A stretch of DNA of 25,444 nt from JAFDBW01 sp963723355 (GCA_963723355.1 CAVRQQ010000037.1:1-25444), one strand, 5' to 3'. Positions 1-7,746 are shown, numbered from the stretch's first letter. Numbers and translations are program-made. The notes: generated from the letters alone by a model not told the origin.

Positions 1-53
1 ACACATACAAAGACTGTCAAAATCAACCCGCACCATTTTTAAAGGAGCCACCT

Positions 54-369
54 ATGAGAACAATCCTGCCGTTACTCTGCCTTGCCCTGCTGGTTTTTGC
101 CGTCACCACCGTGCCAGGCGCCAGCGACCACGCCGGCCAGTCGGTTTACGCCAAGAGTTGTGCCGCCTGTCACGATTCCGGCGTGATGGGTGCCCCGAAG
201 TTGGTGACAAGGACGTCTGGGTACCGGTGGATTGCCAAAGGGGTAGATGTATTATCTCAAAACGCGATCAAAGGAATAGGGAAGATGCCGCCGAAGGGCG
301 GCAACATGAAGCTGAGCGACGATGATGTGAAGGCAGCTGTGGCTTAATACGACGGACAAGAGCGAATAG
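54..369 (+). CDS. Class I c-type cytochrome (cytochrome c5-like), reading frame disturbed by three apparent indels
   Basis: Small exported haem protein, presumably a periplasmic electron carrier. A signal peptide covers about residues 1-22, a haem-binding CAACH motif sits at residues 36-40, and a methionine ligand lies in MPPKGG (Met78), as in cytochrome c5/c555. The start is supported by AAAGGAG just upstream. The frame as written ends at 347. Residues 51-59 (VTRTSGYRW) make no family sense, but the same bases in the next frame read GDKDVWVP, the normal family sequence. This implies one base missing near 203-205 and one surplus near 226-230. Removing one A at 346-347 extends the frame to YTTDKSE and a TAG at 367-369, resembling the usual C-terminus. 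Haem and Met ligands stay in frame. This is either sequence error or a decaying gene. Confidence 0.8.
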
Positions 370-398
370 GGTTTAGTTGTATAAGTTACTTCAAGCGA

Positions 399-420
399 AG
401 CCACTCCGTATTGAGTGGCT
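399..420. terminator. Hairpin between convergent cytochrome and mltF genes, possible bidirectional terminator
   Basis: AGCCACTC (399-406) and GAGTGGCT (413-420) form an 8-bp perfect stem with a 6-base loop. The stem can be extended imperfectly by flanking CGAAG and CTTCG. It lies between the ends of two converging genes, the expected place for a shared terminator. The T-runs on either side are weak, so intrinsic termination is plausible rather than clear. Confidence 0.5.
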
Positions 421-432
421 CCTTCGTGACTT

Positions 433-1893
433 CTACTGCCGACCACTTCGCTGCGCTTCCACCAAACGATACGCCAGGTAATACTTGTAAATATTACTGA
501 CGTATTGCACGGTCTCACGGCCGATCAGTTGCGCCGCAGCATGTTCGACATTATTGAACCAGACGTTCGGGTTCAGCCCCATCTCACCGGGCTTTTCCCT
601 CATCCTTCTCATGTTGGACGGACCGGCATTGTAGGCGGTCAACCCCAGCAGCAACCGGTTGGTGGGATCCAGCTCAGGGTCAGACAGGTAGGTGTCGAGC
701 AAAAAGCGCATGTACTTGGAGGCCGCGTGGATGTTTTGCTCCGGATCGCTGGCGACATCTTCGATCTGCACATGTTCATAGGCCGCGGTCGAAGGCAGGA
801 GTTGCATGATGCCGACGGCCCCTGCCCGGCTCTTGACAGATTGATCGAGGCGGGACTCCTGGTAGCCCTGGGCCATCAGCAGCAGGTCATCCAGATCGTA
901 CAAATCAGCGTATTTTCTAAACAGCTCGCGCAGAGCGTCAAATTTTGCCAGCTCCTCGGCGTCGGTTGCCTTCTCCACCTGTCGCGTAGAGGCGAGATAA
1001 CGCTTCAGCAGCATGTTGATCAGCCCCTTGTGGGAACCTTCGACCTTGCCAAACTCGTTCAACTCGGCAAGCAGCTTCGGGCTCTTCTTGCGAATCGCCC
1101 AGGCAATGCTGCCACCACGGTTGACCGCCAGGTCCTCGCGCAGAGTCAGATCAGTGAAAATCTGCGCCCAGAAGATCGCCTTGTGGCTGTCCACGATCGC
1201 CAACGGCAGAAGACCGGCATTGACCATCTCCAGCAGGTCTTCATCTTCCAAAGTCTCCTCGGCAGCGATGATCTCCAGACTCAGCTTTTGATCTGCAGCG
1301 AGTTTAACAAGGTGCTCGTAGTAGCTGCTCGAGGTCCGCACATAAACCGGGACTTTGGCAAGGTCGGCAAGGGTTTCGAGAGTGGTGAGCTCAGGCCCGG
1401 TGACGACGATTTCATCAACTTTTCCGGAAGCGGGGTTGGTAAAATCGACCAGCTTCTGGCGTTCGGGTGTGATCGTCAGGTTGCCGGCGGCGATATCACC
1501 CAGGCCATCGACAAGGTCCTGCAGCAGGTGTTGACGCGACGTGTTGATGAAGATCACCCGGATCGGCAAGGTCTTCGTGCCATGCTTGCGGTTCAGCCAT
1601 TTCTGCAGCTCCATCCCCGCGTCATAGACAATCCCGCGTTCCTGGCCCTGATCGAGAAAATAGAGTGTCTTGCTGTAAGGCACCAGGATCCGCACCAGGC
1701 GGCGCTCAAGCATCTTATCCAGATCGTCTGACCATGGCCCGGGAAGTGGCAGGCTCATTTCAACCTGCTGGATGCGCTGCTGATCTGTCAAGTGCATAAC
1801 CGGAGGCCCCTGGCTACCAAGCCAGAAGACCAGACCGACACAGCTCAGGAGCAGGACAAGTGCAGCGCCGAAGAATGTCTTGTTTAATTTCAT
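433..1893 (-). CDS. mltF: Membrane-bound lytic murein transglycosylase MltF-like (SBP_bac_3 + SLT)
   Basis: Predicted periplasmic, membrane-anchored enzyme that cleaves peptidoglycan glycan strands with formation of 1,6-anhydromuramyl ends. An N-terminal hydrophobic segment (about residues 8-26) is followed by a solute-binding-protein family 3 domain (about 60-300) and a C-terminal SLT transglycosylase domain (about 325-475). The SLT domain carries the catalytic-type glutamate in QGYQESRLDQ (Glu346), then AGAVGIMQLLPSTA and LTAYNAGPSNMRR, which are hallmark family motifs. The 486-residue length fits MltF. A Cys at 18 (LLSC) could be a lipobox, but Leu at -2 is not typical. It is the last gene of a - strand run, 63 bases after the HD-GYP gene; that gap holds a heptamer array. 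Confidence 0.9.
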   Translation of the reverse strand: MKLNKTFFGAALVLLLSCVGLVFWLGSQGPPVMHLTDQQRIQQVEMSLPLPGPWSDDLDKMLERRLVRILVPYSKTLYFLDQGQERGIVYDAGMELQKWLNRKHGTKTLPIRVIFINTSRQHLLQDLVDGLGDIAAGNLTITPERQKLVDFTNPASGKVDEIVVTGPELTTLETLADLAKVPVYVRTSSSYYEHLVKLAADQKLSLEIIAAEETLEDEDLLEMVNAGLLPLAIVDSHKAIFWAQIFTDLTLREDLAVNRGGSIAWAIRKKSPKLLAELNEFGKVEGSHKGLINMLLKRYLASTRQVEKATDAEELAKFDALRELFRKYADLYDLDDLLLMAQGYQESRLDQSVKSRAGAVGIMQLLPSTAAYEHVQIEDVASDPEQNIHAASKYMRFLLDTYLSDPELDPTNRLLLGLTAYNAGPSNMRRMREKPGEMGLNPNVWFNNVEHAAAQLIGRETVQYVSNIYKYYLAYRLVEAQRSGRQ

Positions 1894-1920
1894 GACTTAA
1901 TATCGAAGTGCGAAAAACCT

Positions 1921-1941
1921 CTCACCACTCACCTCTCACTT
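1921..1941. repeat. Heptamer tandem array (CTCACCA/CTCACCT/CTCACTT)
   Basis: Three consecutive 7-base units on the + strand. Read on the - strand this is a GTGAGAG/GTGAGTG-type array. It starts 15 bases 3' of the HD-GYP stop codon and lies 28 bases upstream of the mltF start. It belongs to the window-wide set of period-7 arrays described in the findings. Confidence 0.7.
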
Positions 1942-1956
1942 GGCGTTTCTAATTTC

Positions 1957-3174
1957 TCACCCACACCGTGGATTCTCCAAAGCACAGGAGCAGCCTATAA
2001 CCTCGAGTTTGATCTCTTCCTGTTCGCGACTGTCGCCAAAGCTCTCTATATCCTCTCCCATGTTCGCCAGGGTGCGTAAAAAATTTATCGTCAGGTCCGG
2101 GTTCAGCTGCTCACCGGCCAGCTTGAGCATGAGGCCGCTGGCCCGGGAAAAATCCCAGGAGTCATCGTACGCCCTGCGTGTTCTGAGCGCGTCAAAGGTA
2201 TCCGAGATCATCGTCATCTGGCTGCAGATATTCAGTTTCCACCCCTCGGGCGGTTGCGGGTATCCCTTGAGATCGTATCGCATATGATGCTCGTAAGCAC
2301 TGAACAGGGCCAACCGGGGGATCCCTTCCTGGTTCATCAGGTATTGGGCGCCCCGGGACGGATGCTGTTTGATCATCGCGAACTCCTCGTCATCCAGTTT
2401 GCCTGGTTTGTTGAGGATTTCCCGATCGACAAAAATCTTGCCGACGTCGTGGAGCAACCCGGCCATGCCAATGTCATGCAGCATCTGCCCTTCTATCCCC
2501 AAGGCCATCCCTTGGGCAATATTCAGGATGCCCACATCAACCGAGTGAGCGAAAGTATAATCGTCTTGCATCCTGATCGGGACCAGCGCCAGGAAGGGGT
2601 TGGCATTTTGCCGGAAAGCTTCGATAAAACCGGCGATGACGGAAGATATCTGCTCGACGTCCAGGCTTTGCTGATCGGCAACGTTGTCAAACTGATTTTG
2701 AATCCCCTGTTTCTGTTCGTCGGTCATCTTTTCGAACGACGAAATCGGCATCACATGCTCGTCAGAAGAGGCCTCCACACTACCGACCTGGATGTTGCTG
2801 GTCATCTGTTTTAGAGAATCAATCGATGCCTTGCCGAGCAGCAGCTTGATAAGCTGCTGTAACTCAACAGGGCTAAAGCCTTTGGAAAACCCGATATAAC
2901 CAACCTTTTGGTCGATATAGTAGCGTAGCAAGCGCTCGACATTGACAGTTTTTACCAACGGTTTGCCCTGGTAGAGCAATTCGTTGTCCACCCGGGCCAG
3001 GAGCAACTCGGGTGTTATCTGTAGTAAACTGCGGAAAGAATCCATCAGCCGGGCGAAATGCTCCATGACCCGCGGATGGTCCGGCGAATAGAGCGCTGCC
3101 GTGGACAAGGCACTGGTGAGATCCCTGATAATTTCATGGATCGTTTCGAGTTTCGTTACTTGAGACACGTTCAA
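1957..3174 (-). CDS. HD-GYP-like metal-dependent phosphohydrolase domain protein
   Basis: Probable signalling protein related to cyclic-di-GMP phosphodiesterases, with no membrane segment and so cytoplasmic. Residues 1 to about 120 form a domain also found in the upstream HEAT gene. The HD-GYP domain spans about 200-375: His210 in HSVDVG, HD at 242-243 in LLHDVGK, His271 in HPSRG, HH at 296-297, GYP at 304-306, and ISDTFDALRTRRAY. The signature reads HHMRYDLKGYP instead of the usual HHExxDGxGYP, so the Glu and first Gly are replaced and activity is uncertain. The start is TTG, sharing TTGA with the HEAT gene stop; GGAG lies very close upstream and no better start is seen nearby. Translation is probably coupled to the HEAT gene. 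Confidence 0.88.
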   Translation of the reverse strand: MNVSQVTKLETIHEIIRDLTSALSTAALYSPDHPRVMEHFARLMDSFRSLLQITPELLLARVDNELLYQGKPLVKTVNVERLLRYYIDQKVGYIGFSKGFSPVELQQLIKLLLGKASIDSLKQMTSNIQVGSVEASSDEHVMPISSFEKMTDEQKQGIQNQFDNVADQQSLDVEQISSVIAGFIEAFRQNANPFLALVPIRMQDDYTFAHSVDVGILNIAQGMALGIEGQMLHDIGMAGLLHDVGKIFVDREILNKPGKLDDEEFAMIKQHPSRGAQYLMNQEGIPRLALFSAYEHHMRYDLKGYPQPPEGWKLNICSQMTMISDTFDALRTRRAYDDSWDFSRASGLMLKLAGEQLNPDLTINFLRTLANMGEDIESFGDSREQEEIKLEVIGCSCALENPRCG

Positions 3175-5324
3175 GACTCCATTCTTTTTTGCAGCATTCT
3201 TAGCCTGTCCTGGGTATCCGCGTTGACCGAAGGCGCATATTTTTCAATAGCGGGAATCAGCAGCTTAGGGTCATAGCGTTCGAAGACTTTCAGGATCTCT
3301 GCGATCAACTCCTTATGCTGGTTCGGATGCAGGGCGTTTTTCTTCGATAGCAGCTCGAAAAAAACCGGTAGAGCGCCTTTCGGTATTGTTTCAGCGAGCG
3401 TTTTGACAATCGCTTTCTTCTGGTCCAGCCGGTAATTGATCACAGGATTGCTCTGCAGTAAGGCAACCAGCCGGCCCGCCACGTTCGCGTCTTTAACCAT
3501 CATGGCCATGGAAATGGCGATGTCGACCGTCTGGTTGTCCTTGTCATCCAGCATCTCGATAAGGTGTAAGGTTGCTTCGTCGCAGCCGTAATGGAGACAC
3601 GTCCTGATCGCTTCGGTCCTGATTTTGAGATGAGGGTGGTCCATCAGGGGCCTGAGATAAGCAACCACCTCCGGTTCCTGGATGTTACGCAAAATCAAGA
3701 TGATATTTCTGACAATAAACCAGCGCTTATCATTCAGGTATGTGACCGCCAGGGGGATAACTTCCCTGGCATCGAGCTGTTGCATCAGCTTCATGTAAAA
3801 GAGTCGGTTGCTGCGGTTCGACTCAGACGTCAGGGCCGTCAGCAAAGGCTCGACAAATGGTATACCGATGGTATGAACAAGGTTTTCTATGTCATTGAAT
3901 TTGCTTTTTCCGTGCAGGCTGACCCCTCTGATCACCGCGTCGGTAAAGCTGGATGACGCAAGCACTTGCCTGAATTTGTCTAAATCCCCGACAAGGCAAC
4001 TTTGGCGTTCCAACAATGCACACAGTTCATTGAGTTCCCGGTAGGAACCATCCTCCAGAAACATGTAGACGATATTGACCAGGTTCTCACCAAGGCCCTT
4101 CAGGTACTTTGCGTCGACAGACTCTTTGAGGATTCTCAAAATAACGTCGGCTGTGTGTTTTTCCTGCTGGCGCTCCTCAAGGGATTCCTTCAACACGAGA
4201 AGGTTCTCATCGACTTGTCTTGGAAGACTGTCAAACTGGATTATATTGAGCAGCGCATCGCGATATTTGTCCGGGACGTACTTTTCAAAATCATCTTTCT
4301 TGAACAGCTTGGCAATCTCATTTTTTTTGCCTGCAAGTTCCTGGTCGATCTGGTCGAGATGCTTTATGTTGAGCTTCTTATCCTGGGCGATTTTACCCAG
4401 GACCTTCATAATCAGAGGTGGAACGTAATTGTTGTCTTTGGCCGTCGCCGCGAGCAGCTCGACAATGATCTCATCGGAGAGTCCGGAGAAAAACTCTTCG
4501 GTGAAGGCGGGTTTCATATTGAGGTTAAAGATATTGCTGAATAAACGTTCCCTGATACCCGGTGAAATCCGGTTGATAAATTCGGTCAGTTTGGCCAGTG
4601 CACGGCTACGGTAACGGTTGATTTTTTCAGATTGTATCGAAACCAGGAAGTCGCTCAAGCCCTTGCTGAATTGCTGCTGGCTGGCGGTGGACATGTTGTC
4701 AAGAATCTGGTTGGTCAACTCTGCCAGCCGACCCGGGTTGTCTTCAGCATTACCGGAGTCCGGGTCGCTGGATTTCGTCAACCCTCGATGCACCGCAAAA
4801 GCGAAGCGTTCCCACAAAGGAGACTTCTCCTTAAGCAGCAGATCCCGGTCGGTTTCAGCGATCACGTCGATGTAGGCGATGTCGTTTTCGGACATTTCCC
4901 GCACAGAGATCCTGTCGATCCCACGTATGCGCAGCGCCGCTACGATACCTCCCTCCTCCCAGGTCTCCGCTGGCGGTCGACCGGTTAAAATAAGGAAGTC
5001 CTGGATGTCCCTGGGCGAGATATCCTGCTGAAAGATGATCGCGCTGATGCCATGCTGAAAAAGCATATAGGAAAAACCGATAAAGACGTTGTTCTGACGT
5101 TCGACAAAATCATCCTCATAGATGAAGCCATGCCTGGCAACTGTCAGAGGCAAGGTTTCCCGGTAAAGAAAATAGGCCTCCAGAAAGCCCTGCAGCCTTG
5201 ATGTTGCCAGATCAACCTGTTTGTTCGCAGAGCCATACAGCTTGAGTTGCTTGGAGATCAGCGAGCAGGTGTTGATCACACTTTTAACAAGGGCAATCTC
5301 TTTCTGTTTGTCGTCGAGAAGCAT
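3171..5324 (-). CDS. HEAT-repeat protein sharing an N-terminal domain with the HD-GYP gene
   Basis: Large (717 aa) probably cytoplasmic protein of unknown function. The first ~120 residues align by eye with the N-terminus of the following HD-GYP protein: both have an LY motif near residue 29, an RL about 15 residues later, an internal Tyr-rich strand, and an I-x-F...SP-x-(D/E)-x-Q block. The C-terminal part (about 480-700) consists of helical HEAT-like repeats, for example VIPLAVTYLNDKRWFIVRN and LRPLMDHPHLKIRTEAIRTC, typical of protein-protein interaction scaffolds. The middle is helical and charged. The stop overlaps the HD-GYP start by four bases, so the two are very probably made together. 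The role, likely a scaffold or regulator of the HD-GYP partner, is inference. Confidence 0.8.
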   Translation of the reverse strand: MLLDDKQKEIALVKSVINTCSLISKQLKLYGSANKQVDLATSRLQGFLEAYFLYRETLPLTVARHGFIYEDDFVERQNNVFIGFSYMLFQHGISAIIFQQDISPRDIQDFLILTGRPPAETWEEGGIVAALRIRGIDRISVREMSENDIAYIDVIAETDRDLLLKEKSPLWERFAFAVHRGLTKSSDPDSGNAEDNPGRLAELTNQILDNMSTASQQQFSKGLSDFLVSIQSEKINRYRSRALAKLTEFINRISPGIRERLFSNIFNLNMKPAFTEEFFSGLSDEIIVELLAATAKDNNYVPPLIMKVLGKIAQDKKLNIKHLDQIDQELAGKKNEIAKLFKKDDFEKYVPDKYRDALLNIIQFDSLPRQVDENLLVLKESLEERQQEKHTADVILRILKESVDAKYLKGLGENLVNIVYMFLEDGSYRELNELCALLERQSCLVGDLDKFRQVLASSSFTDAVIRGVSLHGKSKFNDIENLVHTIGIPFVEPLLTALTSESNRSNRLFYMKLMQQLDAREVIPLAVTYLNDKRWFIVRNIILILRNIQEPEVVAYLRPLMDHPHLKIRTEAIRTCLHYGCDEATLHLIEMLDDKDNQTVDIAISMAMMVKDANVAGRLVALLQSNPVINYRLDQKKAIVKTLAETIPKGALPVFFELLSKKNALHPNQHKELIAEILKVFERYDPKLLIPAIEKYAPSVNADTQDRLRMLQKRMES

Positions 5325-5401
5325 GAAAACCTCGCTCAGGAGAGCAGCTTAATCGGGGAGACGTAACGCAATGTCACCAAAATACTTATCGGTACCGTGG
5401 T

Positions 5402-5905
5402 CTATACGGAAATTTCATTCGGCAGATCGTCTTCAGGGACAAACCACTCGTTTTGGGTAAAGTTCTTATCGGTAATCTGTTCCAGCCGTCGCTTCATGTA
5501 CTTGCCCTCCGCTTCGACCGCAATCTCTCCGTTCGGCAGGTAGAGCTCTCCGGTCCCCTCGAAAAGCCGCCCGCGGTCCCTGGTAATGCGCCCGACGACC
5601 TTGAGTTCCGAATCAAGCGGCACCGGTTTTTTGTAGCGGACCACAAGTTCAACGGTGACCCCGAAGGTTTCGCTGTCGGTGGTCATCATGATCGCCCGGC
5701 CGATGACTTCATCGAGGATGGCAGCGGAGATTCCACCGTGGGTGACATTTGGGTAACTTTGATGTTCACTGACTGGCTTGAACACGGCGACCAGCTCGTT
5801 CTGTTCCGTTTCGTAGAATCGGGTTTTCAGACCGAAGGGATTCTCAACGCCGCAGACCAGGCAATTTTTGGAGATATGCTGACTGTTTCTGACTTTGTAA
5901 TCCAT
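5402..5905 (-). CDS. PaaI-family hotdog-fold thioesterase
   Basis: A 167-residue hotdog-fold protein, expected to hydrolyse acyl-CoA or a related thioester; the substrate is unknown. The core motif is VTHGGISAAILDEVIGRA (about residues 54-71), with His56-Gly-Gly and Asp65/Glu66 as in 4HBT/PaaI enzymes. An N-terminal CLVCG pair (Cys15, Cys18) precedes NPFGLK, a feature of a subgroup with a short Cys-bearing extension. It is separated from its neighbours by about 80 bases on each side, so its operon membership is less certain than for the overlapping genes. Nothing notable was seen in those two gaps (5325-5401 and 5906-5987). Confidence 0.85.
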   Translation of the reverse strand: MDYKVRNSQHISKNCLVCGVENPFGLKTRFYETEQNELVAVFKPVSEHQSYPNVTHGGISAAILDEVIGRAIMMTTDSETFGVTVELVVRYKKPVPLDSELKVVGRITRDRGRLFEGTGELYLPNGEIAVEAEGKYMKRRLEQITDKNFTQNEWFVPEDDLPNEISV

Positions 5906-5987
5906 GGTTCACCTTTTCATCGAGATTTTTGCAGTAGATGACAATCCCTGTAATGATTCACTTGCACTCCCTGTCGGCCGTCCGGAT

Positions 5988-6365
5988 TCATCTGGGCCTG
6001 TCTGCAGACACGAGACTCGTGTCCAGCACATAGATAAATGCTTCAAGAAAGCTTTTATCGAGCAGTGTGACCATGGTTGTGACCCTGCGGTAACCTTCTC
6101 CTTCAAAATCATCGAGCATGGGCCAATGACCTGGCAGTGCATCGGAGATCAGATGAAAACCCTCGATGGCTTGCGCAGGGCCGGTCAGATCAACGACCGG
6201 ATACCCTGCAGTCGGACCGATCCCGTTGGGATACAGATGCCCTGAGACGGTTCCCTTTTGCCAGGAGCCCTGAAGGTTCACCAACAGGTCGTGATTGGCT
6301 TGTCCGGGAGCCAGGGTGCCATAGACGAAGAGACGTTTTTCAACGTCGATATCTGCCGCAGCCAC
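5988..6365 (-). CDS. Gamma-glutamylcyclotransferase-like (AIG2/GGCT) protein
   Basis: A 125-residue protein of the GGCT/AIG2 family, whose members cyclise gamma-glutamyl groups to 5-oxoproline or act on gamma-glutamyl amines. The substrate-loop motif LFVYGTLAPGQANH is at residues 12-25. A second block, MLDDFEGEGYRRV (about 83-95), carries the acidic residues (Glu88/Glu90) where the family's catalytic glutamate is expected. The start at 6365 gives a ten-residue lead before the conserved RLFVYGTL. The gene lies 11 bases after the membrane-protein gene, so co-transcription is likely. The physiological substrate cannot be read from the sequence. Confidence 0.85.
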   Translation of the reverse strand: MAAADIDVEKRLFVYGTLAPGQANHDLLVNLQGSWQKGTVSGHLYPNGIGPTAGYPVVDLTGPAQAIEGFHLISDALPGHWPMLDDFEGEGYRRVTTMVTLLDKSFLEAFIYVLDTSLVSADRPR

Positions 6366-6376
6366 GATGCCCCCGG

Positions 6377-6826
6377 TTAATCACCGGCTTCGGATTTCCC
6401 GGCCCACTTGCTGCCGTAAAGCAGTTCATATTCGACATTAACGAAAGGCCGGTCCAGGTTCTTGACCTTATCGATATAGACCCGGCCAGCCTCGCTGGCG
6501 GTTTTCTTCTTTAATGGCTCCTTGTTGACTTTCAAGAGTTCCAGGATCATCTGGTGCTTTCTTAAGCCGAGGATCGGCACAACGATGGCAATTGCCAGAG
6601 CAAGACCGGCGACAAGATACAGAACGGGCTTGGCCACGGCCACCGGTAGGGGCGCCCACAGTGCCAGGTTGAAAACCACGATACCGATCCAGAAGACCGC
6701 CTTGCAAATCGTTACAGCGCGCTGACTGATGGCTCGTAGTTCGCGGATTTTTCTCACTTCGAGCGGTCTTCCTGCCTCGATTGCTTGCTTGGCGAGTTGG
6801 ACAACAGGATTGATCTTACTGTTCAT
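6377..6826 (-). CDS. Hypothetical two-helix membrane protein
   Basis: I do not recognise the family. The 149-residue product has a charged N-terminal amphipathic stretch (about 1-35), two hydrophobic segments at about 37-57 and 64-86, then a basic region (KVNKEPLKKK) and a C-terminal soluble tail. It probably sits in the inner membrane with both ends on the same side. Its ATG overlaps the TGA of the upstream LapA-domain gene by four bases (6823-6826), which implies translational coupling and perhaps a joint envelope role. No catalytic motif is visible. Confidence 0.75.
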   Translation of the reverse strand: MNSKINPVVQLAKQAIEAGRPLEVRKIRELRAISQRAVTICKAVFWIGIVVFNLALWAPLPVAVAKPVLYLVAGLALAIAIVVPILGLRKHQMILELLKVNKEPLKKKTASEAGRVYIDKVKNLDRPFVNVEYELLYGSKWAGKSEAGD

Positions 6827-7119
6827 GTCTGCTCTTTGTCTCCACGTTTTTCAGGAAAGGCCTCATCCTTCGCAAGAGTCTTTTTGACACTTGTGCCCTG
6901 CTGTGCTTTGTTCTGCTGGCGGCGGCTGGCAAATCGCAGATAGCTGTTCAGAAACCAGCCGATGATCGCGCCCGCACCCAACATAATGAAAACCAGCAGG
7001 ACAAGAGACATTTCAATCGACCAGAGGAGGACCCTGACCTGAACTGTTTCGGCATTCTGGGTGATAAAGACAAACGCCAGTAAGGCAAGAACCAGGCTGA
7101 TTGCCAACTTGAATTTCAT
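6823..7119 (-). CDS. LapA-domain (DUF1049) inner-membrane protein
   Basis: A 98-residue protein with two hydrophobic helices (about 4-20 and 37-60) bracketing a short strand, followed by a basic cytoplasmic tail. The first helix ends in the diagnostic FITQNAETVQV motif, and the second is the Gly-rich LGAGAIIGWFL of LapA/DUF1049. In E. coli the family member LapA is linked to lipopolysaccharide assembly control; the role here is inferred from that. GGAGG lies seven bases before the ATG. It is the first gene of the - strand run that goes on to mltF, divergent from the cytochrome at 7232. Confidence 0.85.
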   Translation of the reverse strand: MKFKLAISLVLALLAFVFITQNAETVQVRVLLWSIEMSLVLLVFIMLGAGAIIGWFLNSYLRFASRRQQNKAQQGTSVKKTLAKDEAFPEKRGDKEQT

Positions 7120-7152
7120 TTATCGGCCTCCATAGGTTAAATGAGAAGAGAC

Positions 7153-7181
7153 TTGTCATTGCCCGAATTCAACGGTAATCT
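7153..7181 (+). promoter_or_regulatory. Possible sigma-70 promoter for the cytochrome c at 7232
   Basis: TTGTCA (7153-7158) is followed after 17 bases by TAATCT (7176-7181), in the divergent gap between lapA and the cytochrome. The -35 is good but the -10 is a weak match, so this is a tentative call. Nothing else clear was seen in this 112-base gap. Confidence 0.3.
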
Positions 7182-7231
7182 ATCAGTAATTTTGCAACTC
7201 CTCCATTTTACACCGTTTCCGGGAGATCGCC

Positions 7232-7543
7232 ATGAAGAAATCAATCGTTGCCATCAGCCTGCTGTTGATGACGGGGATCAGCGCCCAGGCCACGGAAGCA
7301 CCGACATTGAGCCTTGGCAAGGCCCTCTTTGAATCCACTGAACTCGGCACCAAGGGCCGCGGTTGTGTCACTTGCCACGAGCAGGGCAAAGGGCTGGATA
7401 TGATCGGGGACTTCAATGACAGCGAACTCAAGGACATCATCAACGCCTGCCTGCGTGACGCAATGGGCGGCCAATTGATGTCCACCGAATCCCAGGAGTT
7501 GGAAGCGCTGCTTGGTTATGTGAGGGGGTTTCAGAAAAACTGA
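7232..7543 (+). CDS. Small exported c-type cytochrome
   Basis: A 103-residue monohaem cytochrome with a Sec signal peptide (residues 1-20, ending SAQA) and one haem-binding CVTCH motif at residues 45-49. Candidate axial methionines are Met57 (GLDMIG) and Met79 (DAMGG). The length and layout fit a periplasmic class I-type electron carrier. CGGGAG lies seven bases before the ATG. Unlike the cytochrome at 54, its frame shows no sign of disruption. It stands alone on the + strand, facing away from lapA and converging on the gene at 7747. A heptamer array begins at the base after its stop codon. Confidence 0.88.
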   Translation: MKKSIVAISLLLMTGISAQATEAPTLSLGKALFESTELGTKGRGCVTCHEQGKGLDMIGDFNDSELKDIINACLRDAMGGQLMSTESQELEALLGYVRGFQKN

Positions 7544-7588
7544 GAGGTGCGAGGTGCGAGGTGCGAGGTGCGAGGTGACGAGGTGACG
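7544..7588. repeat. Heptamer tandem array: four GAGGTGC units then two GAGGTGAC units
   Basis: Four exact 7-base GAGGTGC copies (7544-7571) run into two 8-base GAGGTGAC copies (7572-7587). The array begins directly after the TGA of the cytochrome gene. The change from a 7- to an 8-base unit within one array suggests growth by slippage or local duplication. Confidence 0.9.
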
Positions 7589-7630
7589 AAAAAGCTATAA
7601 CATTTTAGCCACGGATCAAGTCTGAAATGA

Positions 7631-7659
7631 AAGGGGGACAGCAATCATGCTGTCCCCTT
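7631..7659 (-). terminator. Strong GGGGACAGCA hairpin, terminator and REP-like palindrome
   Basis: GGGGACAGCA (7634-7643) and TGCTGTCCCC (7648-7657) form a perfect 10-bp stem with a 4-base loop, extended by AAG/CTT around one bulged G. On the - strand it is followed by CTTTCATTT, so it can end transcripts from the gene at 7747-8139; it may also serve the + strand cytochrome. The GGGGACAG stem resembles REP palindromes associated with RAYT transposases in other bacteria. That resemblance is from memory and no RAYT gene is in the window. Confidence 0.65.
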
Positions 7660-7682
7660 GTACTTGCTTTCGACTTCTCCAG

Positions 7683-7745
7683 ACTCCAGCCCCCAGATGC
7701 CGCCCCTAACCAGCCCCCAGCCCCCGCCTCTAACCAGCCCCCGAA
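7683..7745. repeat. Imperfect G/C-rich repeat cluster (CCAGCCC units)
   Basis: The + strand holds repeated CCAGCCC heptamers, two of them adjacent at 7721-7734, plus a duplicated CTAACCAGCCCCC segment. On the - strand the units read GGGCTGG, with GGCTGGAGTCTGGA at the far end as two related heptamers. The cluster begins one base after the stop codon of the Cys-tailed gene. It is more degenerate than the other arrays, but it has the same position and approximate period. Confidence 0.6.
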
Positions 7746-7746
7746 T

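Noticed and set aside
505..1731. A 408-codon open frame on the + strand opposite mltF
   Set aside because: It is antisense to a clearly conserved protein, has no family motif, and is explained by codon bias of the opposite strand.
5909..6142. Short frame overlapping the end of the cyclotransferase-like gene
   Set aside because: It overlaps a conserved protein in another frame and has no ribosome-binding site or family match.
7544..7588. CRISPR-like direct repeats
   Set aside because: The units are 7-8 bases with no spacers, and no cas genes are present.
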